From contig SADC01001320.1 of NCBI GenBank assembly GCA_004194705.1, positions 248,001-312,000 on the forward strand: a DNA stretch of 64,000 nt, in the 5' to 3' direction. Of the stretch, positions 22,741-32,249 are shown one piece after another. This DNA comes from Ditylenchus dipsaci. Its lineage: Eukaryota; Nematoda; Chromadorea; Rhabditida; Anguinidae. The notes under the pieces were generated by a model. The model did not search any database and was not told the DNA's origin. It saw nothing but the letters and a program-made list of their open reading frames with translations. Positions within the stretch are counted from its first letter, which is position 1. Each line of letters begins with the position of its first letter. The position numbers were made by a program, and so were the translations under genes.

Positions 22741-23183
22741 CTCCGCTTTTCGGGTAATTACCCGGGTAATTACCCGGAAAGTATTTCTCCGGAGAATTAC
22801 CCAACCCTAGTTGAAAATACATAAAATTATGACTTTCCCTTCAAGACAAAAACAAAAAATATATGAAAAATGACTGAAGTGCACCCCCTGTAGTGCACAC
22901 CCCCACTCCCCCCCCTAAGTGCACCCCTTGAAGTGCACCCCCTCTGGTAGGGGGGTGTACTTCAAGGCTATCTATACCGTAAAAGTTGAAGTGCACCCCC
23001 TTGAAGTGGACCCCCTATAGTGCACCCCCTTGAAGTGCACCCCCCTACCAGAGGGGGGGGTGCACTTAGGGGGTGCACTACAAGGGAGGTGCACTTCAAC
23101 TTTTACGGTATAATTCATATTTTAAGGGCGGAATTTAGTTTCAGCCGATCAGGAAGCTTTTTTCAACATTCTGTTGATATGTG

Positions 23184-23229
23184 GCGTCATTGGCGTAGTG
23201 GTAATATTGTTGCCTTACAAACAATAGCG
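23184..23229 (+). pseudogene. tRNA-Gly-like pseudogene, 5' part (interrupted by element B)
   Basis: GCGTCATTGGCGTAGTGG through to ACAATAGCG matches the intact tRNA-Gly at 27005-27075 with several changes (anticodon loop CTTACAA instead of CTTCCAA). The 3' part resumes at 25243 after a 2013-bp insertion. Confidence 0.88.
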
Positions 23230-23457
23230 GACGGTATACCAAGTGCAACCCCCCCCCTAAGTGCACCCCCTCTAGTGCACCCCCCAAGTGCACCCCCCCC
23301 CCCCCCTAAGTGCACCCCCCCCCCCCCCTCCGAAGGGGGGTGCATTTAGGGGGGGGGGTGCACTTAGGGGGGGGGTGCACTTGGGTCATTTTTTCATACC
23401 TATTTTTTATTGTTTTTATGTCTTTGTCTTGAATGGAAAGTAATTTTTTTTAAACTT

Positions 23458-23645
23458 TTTAAACTACCCAAACCACTTGGATAGTGCTCAAAGCATCTGG
23501 ATAGTATTCAAACCACTTGGATAGTACCTAAACTATCTGGATAGTATCCAAACCACTTGGATAGTGCCCAAAGGATGTGGATAATACCCAAAGGACTTGG
23601 ATAGTACCTAAACCATTTGGATAGTATCCAAACCACTTGTGAATT
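23458..23645. repeat. Tandem array of CCAAACCACTTGGATAGTA units in element B
   Basis: Ten or so diverged units of about 19 bp. The complement of the same unit occurs near the right end of the element (24957-25015) and forms the array at 22377-22740 in element C. Confidence 0.8.
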
Positions 23646-23874
23646 CCAAAAGCATAGTTTAAACTTTGTATTTTTTCAAACCGAAAGTATAATTTCATTT
23701 TCAACTAAATGCAATGACCTTATTACCATCAGTCACATGTATTAATTTATCGCTTAAGTGTTCTTATTTCTACGATGCTTCTTAACGCCAGTATTCTGTA
23801 GGCCACTTTAGCGAGAGTCAACGGTAGACAATTTCTATTTTTTTGTAATTTTTAGCGTCGAATTTTCTAACAAA

Positions 23875-23980
23875 ATGAAGAAACAGAGCAAAACTTCTAA
23901 AGAAAGCAATGCCCAAGGAGGTCACAAGTGGAACCAATAAAAACATATCCGATCAAGGGAGATGGCAATTGCTTCTACAG
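23875..23980 (+). pseudogene. OTU cysteine-protease-like exon inside element B (partial)
   Basis: An ATG at 23875 starts MKKQSKTSKESNAQGGHK. After one added base near 23934 the frame continues VEPIKTYPIKGDGNCFYR up to a GTATTC donor at 23981. GDGNCFYR is the catalytic-cysteine motif of OTU-family deubiquitinases (GDGNCLFRA), followed in the family by the start of helix 1. No further OTU exon with the catalytic histidine was recognised. A TTTTTAG acceptor lies at about 23850. Position within a Mutator-like element suggests cargo or an accessory gene of the element, now incomplete. Confidence 0.55.
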
Positions 23981-25242
23981 GTATTCTCACCATTAACTGT
24001 AGTTATATTTGTCTTGAAGGGAAGTCATGTTATTTCGATATTTTGACCTGTTTCTCGTCCCTTATCCACCTGGAAGGTATGTAGGTATCTACCCTGAAGC
24101 TCGGTATCAAATTAGTGGATTACCCTTTCACTTTCACTCTGACTCGAACTCTCACTCTCATGTCTCACTTTCGTGTATCCAACAGGAAAAAATCGCCTCT
24201 CAGTCTTACTTTTACTCTCACTTTCAGTGTACCCAATGAGTTTTTTTACCTTCATGCTCAGTGAAAATTTCGCAGGAATTGAAATTTTTAGTCTCAACCA
24301 ACCAAACTTCAGTTATACTAGGTAATCCATGCGCCAACCAAACCAAGTAGTCATCCACTTGGTTTGGAGCGATTTTGTTTTACTTTTTTTCAGGTTTGAG
24401 AACCAGTTTTCCTACTAATTCGGGCACGCTGAAGATGGTTTGATAATGGTAAAACTCCGTTTTCTCGGGTATTTTTTGAGTATTCAGACATAATTGGTTT
24501 TACCAAAACTTGATTTTACGAAAAACTCAAGAAATGCCCGAAAAAAACGGCGTTTTACTACTATCAAACCATCTTCAGCATACCCGAATTAGTCGAGAAA
24601 ACCGGTTTTAGAACGTGAAAAACGTAAATTTTTTCTGATCCAAGTGGACCACCACTTGGTTTGGTTGTAGCCAGGTCGTACACAGGTTGGGTAATTCATG
24701 CAGTGTAGTGGTACCCGGTAGTAATATTTTCGTCTTGAAATGAGATTTTTAAATTTAAAATGTTTTTCTATGATCCAAGTTCAGTTATACTAGGTAATCC
24801 ATGCGCCAACAAAACCAAGTGGTCGTCCACTTGGAGCGAAAAAACTTTTTACCGTTTTCATCTTCCAAACCGGTTTTCTGGACTAATTTGGACATGCTGA
24901 AGATCTTTTGATAATAGTTAAGTAAGTTAAGTAAAATTTAAACGTTTTAGACGGAACCCAAACTATCCAGATGCTTTGAGCACTATCCAAGTGGTTTGGG
25001 TAGTTTAAAAAGTTTAAAAAAAATTACTTTCCATTCAAGACAAAGACATAAAAACAATAAAAAAATAGGTATGAAAAAAAGACCCAAGTGCACCCCCCCC
25101 CCCCCCTAAGTGCACCCCCCCCTAAATGCACCCCCCTTCGGAGGGGGGGTGCACTTAGGGGGGGGGGGGGGGGTGCACTTGGGGGGGGGGGTGCACTAGA
25201 GGGGGGTGCACTTAGGGGGGGGGGTGCACTTGGGCTTTTACG

Positions 25243-25275
25243 ACAATAGCGCCGGGTTCTATTCCGGATGACGCA
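25243..25275 (+). pseudogene. tRNA-Gly-like pseudogene, 3' part
   Basis: ACAATAGCGCCGGGTTCTAT through ATGACGCA is the T-arm and acceptor stem of the tRNA-Gly copy whose 5' part is at 23184-23229. Its first nine bases are the duplicated target of element B. Confidence 0.88.
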
Positions 25276-25304
25276 TTTTTTTATACACTCCTTATTGGGG
25301 ATGG

Positions 25305-25520
25305 AGCGTAAAAGCCAAAGTGCCCCCCCACCAAAGAGTATTTATCTTTAAGCGTACTATTTTGGTTCCCTTGATTTTTTAAGCTTTCCTTTTCGCGATG
25401 TGTAGCGCGCTAATTCAGGCTTAGGTTTAGACTTAGGCGAAACTGAAAAAAAGTTCGTTTAGAGAAAAAGTTGGTTTAGAGAAAAATACTCTTTAGAGGG
25501 GGTGGTCATTTGGGATGCTG
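25305..25520. repeat. CGTAAAAGCC...CAAAGAGTATTT short inverted element
   Basis: The left end reads CGTAAAAGCC...CACCAAAGAGTATTT; the right end is an imperfect complement (GAAAAATACTCTTTAGAGGG). Relatives lie at 43985-44240 and as partial ends near 34850 and 43130. Its outermost bases match the CTTTTACG ends of elements A and B. Confidence 0.55.
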
Positions 25521-27004
25521 TCGGGATGGAGGACTGTCCCGAAGGGTTTTTCAGGGTATTTCTCGTCCTGTATCCCGCCCCGACAATTATTTAAGTCTGT
25601 CTCGTCCGACAGCAGCCCAAGTGGGCGACATACTCTTTGGAGGGGCGGGAACATGGTCTTTTACGGTCCCGGGTAATTTTGCGATTTGTCCTGTTTATTG
25701 ATGATACGGGACGCCCCGTCCCGATGAATTCTTAGGGCATTTCACGTCCCGGTGTTCTATCAAGGATTTTTTTCACAATTTTCGTCCTGTCCCGTCTCAG
25801 AGTAGGCCATCCTCCATCCCTCCTAACTATTAATTTTAATAAATTTTCAAGTACGCTAGGTTTATACCACCCTGTATTTTTTCTAAAGCACCCTGCATGC
25901 CCCAGTTCACCTCTTTTATAGGCATACAAACGCAGAAAGCATGCAATATGTCTTCTCCCACATATATACGCAGTAGGCACACAGCTAGACAGCACACCAA
26001 CTAGTTTGTTTGCAAGCTAGTGGCAATAGTAGTTATATTAACCAATACTACCATTATCTGCGCTACCCTTTTTTATTTCCTCAATTCTCTGACTCTCTCG
26101 GCTTTTAGCAAAAGACAGCCGATTGATATTTGCTTGGCAAGCTAGTCTTGGAATCTGCTGAGGGAACGCATTCCCTCAGTTTGTCCCCTTTGGTTGGCAA
26201 GGCCGTTTTGAGTGGTAGTAGTGCTACTACTGCTTCTCAAAAGGCACTCATTCCCATTATTATTTCTTTCTTATGCATTTAAGAGGGCACTGCCGCCGCC
26301 GCCAAATGGTTTATTTCTTTGGGTCTTCTACTAGGGTGTGATGTCTTGTTTTTGTTTGGCAGCAAAACTATGTAATGAAGGAAGGGTTTTTGAGTTGATT
26401 TGTTGGTCATGTTGTGAAAATATTATTTATTACTTAGAATTTTAAAAGGGGTCCGATGAAATTGATTCGAAAAGTTAACCCTAGTAGTAAATACTGCCCC
26501 TAACGATTTTCCCTTTTTCAAATTTTAGTAAAAAGAACCCAAATATGTGTCCCAGACCAGAAAAAGTGCGTAAGGTATTTATTATTCACAACTTTCATAC
26601 GCTGGCCTAGCCCTGAGTCTAACTCTTGAGTCTAAACTTGTTGTTCCAAAGGGCAATTACAGCAATTTTGGAGGGTCAGATTCTTGTGAGAGGGGGGGGG
26701 GGGGACGGTAGTGGAGGATATTTGCTGGTAGCGCTGAAAATTAAAAAAAGGACATCTTATAGAGCATAGTCGATTTACTATAGGGACTTTCGACGCTAGT
26801 GTCATATATACAGCGCCTAAACAGCTTTGCAAAAAAAATTCTCTGGGCTGAGATATAGGTTCTCAAAGTCGAGGGGGTCGCCTTATTAGAGAAAATACGG
26901 CATTCCCATTTTTCTGTCTGTTAGTATTTCGGTAAGGTAAGGTATTTCGAAAATATATTTTCTGTGCGAAATATGTTTCTTTTTGAAATTTCTTCAGATA
27001 TGTG
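25521..27004. other. Intergenic DNA without a supported gene
   Basis: A repeat with GTCCCG motifs at 25515-25800 is followed by comparatively unique sequence at 25990-26420 (short runs such as CTGCCGCCGCCGCC) and single MITE ends. ORFs are short and without motifs. Part of this could be regulatory, but nothing shows that directly. Confidence 0.5.
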
Positions 27005-27075
27005 GCGTCATTGGTGTAGTGGTAACATTGTTGCCTTCCAAGCAATAGCGCCGGGTTCGATTCCCGGATGACGCA
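27005..27075 (+). tRNA. tRNA-Gly (anticodon TCC)
   Basis: 71 nt beginning GCGTCATTGGTGTAGTGG, anticodon loop CTTCCAA, T-arm GGGTTCGATTCCC and acceptor 3' strand ATGACGC with discriminator A. All stems pair, and A- and B-box positions are conserved. It is the complement-identical partner of the gene at 5696-5766. Confidence 0.93.
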
Positions 27076-30000
27076 TGTTTTTGCATTTGCTACATTTTAT
27101 TTAAAGCAGCTTAAGTGCCCGCCCGGCTCAAAAGAGTAATTTTTTCTAAGCCAATTTTTTTCACGCTATTCCAAATTTCTGTAAACGCAGTTCTACTCTG
27201 TTTGATCTAACAATTTTTTTGGCATATAATGTGAAAAAACGGTTTTGCTTGTTCCCTCTGTGGTTTGGGTCCTGGTCTGTGGACGGACTCTGGATGGGTA
27301 AGGCCCAAACCATATGAGGGACCAAGCGAAAACGCGGCCTCTTGCACTGATAGGTTACAAAGTGGCTATATTGAACTTGAGCCCCCTTGGATTTAAAATG
27401 AGAAAAATTGATAATAATAATAGGAAAATTTAATTTTTTTTCACAGGTTCGATTCCCACTGGCAGCGCACATATTATTTATCAGAAATTTTCACCCCCTT
27501 TTGCCATTTTTTCACTTTTGCTATTATAGTTAAGTGTGTATTTGTATTTGTCTGCGACTAAAGAGCTGTGAACAAGCCAGTAGTTGGCTGCCCCTACAAA
27601 CTGCCAATTATAATTGTGGTTGAGTATAGAGAAAGCTGACTTTAGCTACAACAGCTAACTCATTAAAGAAATTTGGAGCTGTTCCTCCCAGCTTCTTATC
27701 CCCTCAGTTATTGTCTGTGTTTGTCTAATCGCTAGCCTGCTTAATCCAATTTGTCAACAACACACCAGCCTGGACTCACTCAAGCCAATCTGCTAGACAG
27801 GCAGTTTTAATTGGGCTTAGAAACAGATTTGCTAATTACAGGCATGCCACTTCCTGCTCCTCCTCCTTTTTCCCTTTACTACCTTTTGCTGGTAGTGGTG
27901 GCACTACCCATTAAATTGCATAATTGCTGTTCTTATTAGTGTGAGTGCTGGCATGTTTGCTAAATTTTGCTAGAATAAGGTGTGCAAATTATTATCAAAC
28001 GGTGTAACTGTCTATGGCTTTGTCAGTACTTTGTGCTGAGAATCGGCCAATTCACTAAAGTTTTTTTTTCAAATTGCTGATTGGATTTTTTAATTTATTT
28101 TGTGAATTTTTGAATTCGCGCCTTTTTGAACTAAATTAATTTTTCATATTAATTTTTTTATAAATTTAGGCGAGGGTAGACATAGGGTAGGTTAGCGGGC
28201 TTTGATATGGAATAGAGTGCTCAAATAAAGAAGATGACCTCATACTCGTGTTTCTCGACCCCAATTTCATGAGAAAGCCGACGGATTTTTAAGTTATGAG
28301 TAAAAAAAATTTCTAAACATGGCGTGGGTATCATGGTTTTTAGTCAGAATTTTGTAATTTAAATTGGCGTCTTATTTAATTTTCAATTAAAAAAAGCTAC
28401 TGAAAGAGATTTCACTTCAAAAGCTTTGCAGGATGTCTCAAGAAATTTGGGTTGCAATGTCGAATCCCCCCCCCCCACGCAGAGTGCACGAATGGAGGAG
28501 GTAATCTCATATTCGTATTTCTTGACCCTAATTTCATAAGAAAGCCGCGCGTTTTTTTGATTCTGAGACAAAATTTTTTTCGAACCACCACAGGGGGTAT
28601 CATGGGTTTTTGGTCAAAATATGAGAAATTTAAAATGGCGCCTTTCGAATTTTGGAGGTGTCATGGGTTTTTAATCAAAATTTGAAATTTTAAAATTTGG
28701 TGGCATCATACTTTTGTTGAAATAATTTATGTTGGCGCCAATTTGAATTTTCTAATTTATTCTCTAAACCAGAGATTCCATCCCTGGTTTGGCAATAAAG
28801 TGCTAAGAAGTCATATTTTTCTAAAAATAGTTATTTTCTTCAACTTTTTATTGAGTTATTTCTAATTTAAAAAATCCTAATTTTCTGCTATTTCGATTCT
28901 TATTCTAGACACACCATTTTCTAACCATTATTTTGGTAAAAATGTTACCATTTTCTTTGTTTTTTTCTGTATTTGAGCAAACTAAATTCATTTTTTAATC
29001 TAATTTCAGACATATTTGTTGTGTACTGGCATTTTTTCCTGGCTTTTCTACTATTCATGATTGCTTGATTGGAATAATTCGGGACCTATATTTACTGTAA
29101 AGTATTTGCTTGATCAGACTGCCATCAGAGAGGAATTGGATCGGAAGAGCAGCTGCAGTCGGAGGCAGGCCCGTGTGGCAGTAGTAGAGCAGTAGCAGAG
29201 TGCCAGCAGCATCCCCCACACAAACTGACCAAAAACTCATTCGGCCAAATGCTCCTGAAACTTTTGCCTTGCAATTGCTCGTCCATGGAAATAATCAAGG
29301 GTTGGTTTTTTTAAACCAGTTTCGATTTTTTAAAGTGATAAAATAATTTTTATACTGAAAATATTTGCAGAAAATTTTCTAATTGTTTATTATGAAAAGT
29401 GTAAATTTCACTATCAAATGACTGAATTCCACAGCTAAATTAAACCTGAGCCCCTCCCCCTAGTCGTTAAATCGTTAAATCAGCTTAAATCAGCCCCTCG
29501 TTAAATCAGCTTGAGGGACCTAGGTAATTTTTTGGAAATTTTTATACCACGGTCAACTCTCATTTAACCGGCACCCCCACCAAAAATATTTTTTGCAGCA
29601 AGAAAGATTTTTGGTAGCCAAAAAAGCCTTGTCTCTAAATTGTACCCCCGCCTCCCATCCAATCAACAGTGGCAAACCGAGGCGAAAAAAATTGCGATTT
29701 TTTAGGACAAGGTATAAATAAAGTTTTCTAGAGCTACATTTCTGACTAATTTACAACTTGTTAGCCATAAAAAAACTTTAGTAATAACCTGTCCTAAAAA
29801 ATTTTGCAAAACTTTTTCGCCTTGGTCCCTCCTACTGATTGACTGTGGGTGCGGGATGTGATCGAGTGGAGTATTGAGATGCAAGTACTCCAATTTGCTA
29901 ATAGAATTCTGACTTTTCAAGGCGCGATTCAATTTGCGCCATTTTTTTTAAAATAAATGCATGTTTATGGTATAGATGTTGCTAATTTAGTTTTTACTAT

Positions 30001-30780
30001 AGGAAGCCTTAAATCGAAATCGCAATTTTCCCCCGGGAATTATTATTAATTAATGTCTGCAAAGCAACATTTTAATAGATGTTATTAATTTGGTCTTTTT
30101 GCACCTCTAGAACAAATTGGGAATTAAAGTTCAGCCTAGTTGCGCACCAAACACCTTTATTAATATAAAGTTCGGGGGTGACTAGAAAAAAAGTAAAAGT
30201 AAGCTATTTGCGTGTTTCCCAAAATGATTATGTTTATACTTTGAACAAAAACAGGCTAAAAAGTAGTCTAAGGCTACAAGTTGCTAAACCAAAAGTTCAA
30301 TTTTGATATGCATGATGCTAAAATAAAACTTGTAAGTAATTTAACAACATTTACCGTGTTTTTTATAATGTAAGCCACCCTCGTTCAAAATCATGTTTTT
30401 GACATTTTGTTTTTGGGCCAAATTTGAAGACTTCTGTCAGGCAAGTAATCATCTATTTTGTGGCTCATCTCTCTAACTACAAAATGAGTTGTATTTTGCT
30501 GAGGGCAGTCCTCAAATTGTAAGTATAAAACTCAATGCCAAGAAGACGATTTCGAACCAGGGCTCTAATGATCGGGTAAAAGGACAGTTCGCATGGACGT
30601 AAAATGTCCACTTGGTAATGTTGTAATGCCATTACCTATTTTCAAGTAACTTTTTCTATTCTAACCCGTCATAGTTTCCGAAATTTTGTGCGTGATCCGA
30701 ATTAAATAACAGAATTTCGAAAAAATTCTCGGTTGTTGCGTTATAAGCTAAAGTTGAAAAACAGACAGTATTTACCTGTA
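27076..30780. other. Long gene-free stretch, partly unique
   Basis: Contains a T-arm-like GGTTCGATTCCCACTGG at about 27445, low-repeat sequence at 27540-28000, a local duplication around GGTATCATGG and TTTTGGTCAAAATATG (28330-28690), and low-repeat sequence at 29055-29280. No exon could be supported. The low-repeat patches upstream of the RGS exons could hold its promoter, 5'-UTR or missing N-terminal exons, but no palmitoylated Cys-string coding sequence was seen. Confidence 0.45.
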
Positions 30781-30874
30781 TATTCGAACTTTAGCTTATA
30801 TATACCGGTGCCACCAGTGTTTGGACTTCCAGAAAAGAGTCGTACTCGTACTTCGTACCGCTAAATTTTAACCG

Positions 30875-31785
30875 TCGTACGGTAACACTATAGAATGCCC
30901 CCCCCCAGCTAGCGAAAAATTTACTTTTCCTGAAGGGGAAAGAACCCGTCCCATTTTGATTCTCGTGCTCTGAATAGGCACGGAAATACTTTGGTTTCCG
31001 AAAAATCGAAAAAAATTTTTTTTCGATTTGCCTTGGTCCCCCAAGGTAAAATTTTAAAGAAAATTCAAAAAAAATTTTTTTGAATTCCCGCCAAAACATT
31101 TTTTAAGGGATTTAGGGCTGTATTGGGAGGGGAAGGGAATAAAAGGGCCACCTTCATGGCAAAATTATAAAAAGTGAATTCTGGACTACTTCGGATGTCC
31201 TGCCATGTTTTTCAACTGGGCCGTGGCAAAAAGAGACTCTATATACATTTTATGGTCAAGAGTACTTCTCGGAATCATGTCTAAGGTAAGTGAGTGCGCG
31301 CATCTCTAACTCTCAAGCCCCCTGCGCCCCCTTCGGGGGCGCAGGGGGCTTGGGGCTTGGAGTTGAGATGCGCGCACCCACATACCTTAGACACAAATCA
31401 CTCGAAAGTGACTCTGGATGCATTAAAAAGCATGCATACCAGAGTTTATTTATGCGGTAGGCCCCAGTATTCAAAACTTTGTTCAACATCTTCTTTTTAG
31501 GGGCCTTATGTGATTAGTGGCCCTCTTTTGTCCCTTCCCTTCCCAATACAGCCCTAAATCCCTTAAAAAATGTTTTGGCGGGAATCAAAAAATTTTTTTT
31601 TTGAATTTTCTTAAATTTTTTACCTTGGGGACCAAGGCAAATCGAAAAAATTTTTTTTTCGATTTTTCGGAAACCAAAGTGTTTCCGTGCCTATTCAGAG
31701 CACGAGAATCAAAATGGGACGGGTCCTTTCCCCTTCAGGAAAAGTAAATTTTTCGCTAGCTGGGGGGGGGCATTCTATAGTATAG
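30875..31785. repeat. Two-level foldback with GC-rich hairpin core, copy 2
   Basis: Outer arms of about 270 bp (30875-31150 and 31510-31785, for example GCTAGCGAAAAATTTACTTT and its complement) enclose the core family seen at 7600-7830: CTAAGGTAAGTGAGTGCGCG, a CCCCTTCGGGGGCGC hairpin, GCACCCACATACCTTAG, then ACTCTGGATGCAT. The outer arms differ from those of copy 1. Confidence 0.8.
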
Positions 31786-31789
31786 CCCG

Positions 31790-32245
31790 TCGTACTTCGT
31801 ACTCGTACATCGTACAATGAAAATTTTAATCTCGTACATCGTACTCGTACCTCGTATCTCTGAAATTTCTTCTCGTACTTCGTACTCGTACCTCGTACCA
31901 CAAAATTTGTTGCTCGTACTTCGTACTCGTACTTTGTATGAAACGGATTAGATATTCAGGGAGAAATTTGAAAAAAAATATATTTTGCAATGTCTTATTC
32001 ATTAAAAGACATCAAGATTCGGCCTTTTAGTGGTAAAGCGCCAGTATTTGCTTTGTGATTTATAAATATTTGTATTTTAGTTCGTACCTCGTACTCGTAC
32101 CTCGTACCTCTAAAATTTTTCTCGTACTTCGTACTCGTATCTCGTACCACAAAATTTTAAGCTCGTACATCGTACTCGTACTTCGTACTTCTAAGATTTC
32201 TTCTCGTACTTCGTACTCGTACTACGAGTACGAGTACGAGGTCCA
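31790..32245. repeat. CTCGTACTTCGTACTCGTAC tandem blocks
   Basis: Two blocks (about 31793-31935 and 32082-32245) made of CGTACTTCGTACTCGTACCT units with AAATTT spacers, separated by about 150 bp of other sequence. The last unit is followed by an inverted run (ACTACGAGTACGAGTACGAG). The end at about 32250 (GGTCCAAACACTGG) matches, in complement, the start near 30815, so this array and the foldback at 30875-31785 may form one larger element. Confidence 0.75.
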
Positions 32246-32249
32246 AACA

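Larger units (their letters stand above)
21534..22809. mobile_element. Element C: 1276-bp hAT-like element nested in element A
   Basis: The 8-bp duplication GTTGAAAA flanks it exactly (21526-21533, 22810-22817). The termini are TAGGGTTG and CAACCCTA, with GGGTAATTACCCGG repeats and TATTTCTCCG beside them on both ends. It carries two further insertions (21741-21929, 22058-22215) and a 17-bp tandem array (22377-22740). No transposase remains. Confidence 0.85.
20222..23107. mobile_element. Element A: 2886-bp Mutator-like element, 9-bp target duplication
   Basis: The 9-bp duplication GTATAATTC flanks it exactly (20213-20221, 23108-23116). The ends begin GACAGCATATGAAGTGCACC and finish GGTGCACTTCAACTTTTACG. 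Both are followed inward by arrays of GTGCACCCCC units and then by about 100 bp of inverted sequence (TTCATATATTTTTTATG, GACTTTCCCTTCAAGAC). A 9-bp duplication with long, repeat-loaded inverted ends fits Mutator-like transposons. The interior is largely occupied by a later insertion (21534-22809). I see no transposase frame, so it is non-autonomous or decayed. Confidence 0.8.
23230..25242. mobile_element. Element B: 2013-bp Mutator-like element inserted in a tRNA-Gly copy
   Basis: The 9-bp duplication ACAATAGCG flanks it exactly (23221-23229, 25243-25251), and the flanks rejoin into a 70-nt tRNA-Gly-like sequence. It starts GACGGTATACCAAGTGCA and ends TGCACTTGGGCTTTTACG, like element A (GACAG... 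/ ...TTTTACG). Inside each end are GTGCACCCCC arrays and then about 120 bp of inverted sequence (TCTTTGTCTTGAATGG, TTAAACTACCCAAACCACTT). The interior has an OTU-like exon (23875-23980) and foldback copies at 24335-24665 and 24775-24900. Confidence 0.88.

Noticed and set aside
31793..32245. CRISPR-like array
   Set aside because: Units are contiguous and self-similar with no unique spacers, in a eukaryotic genome.
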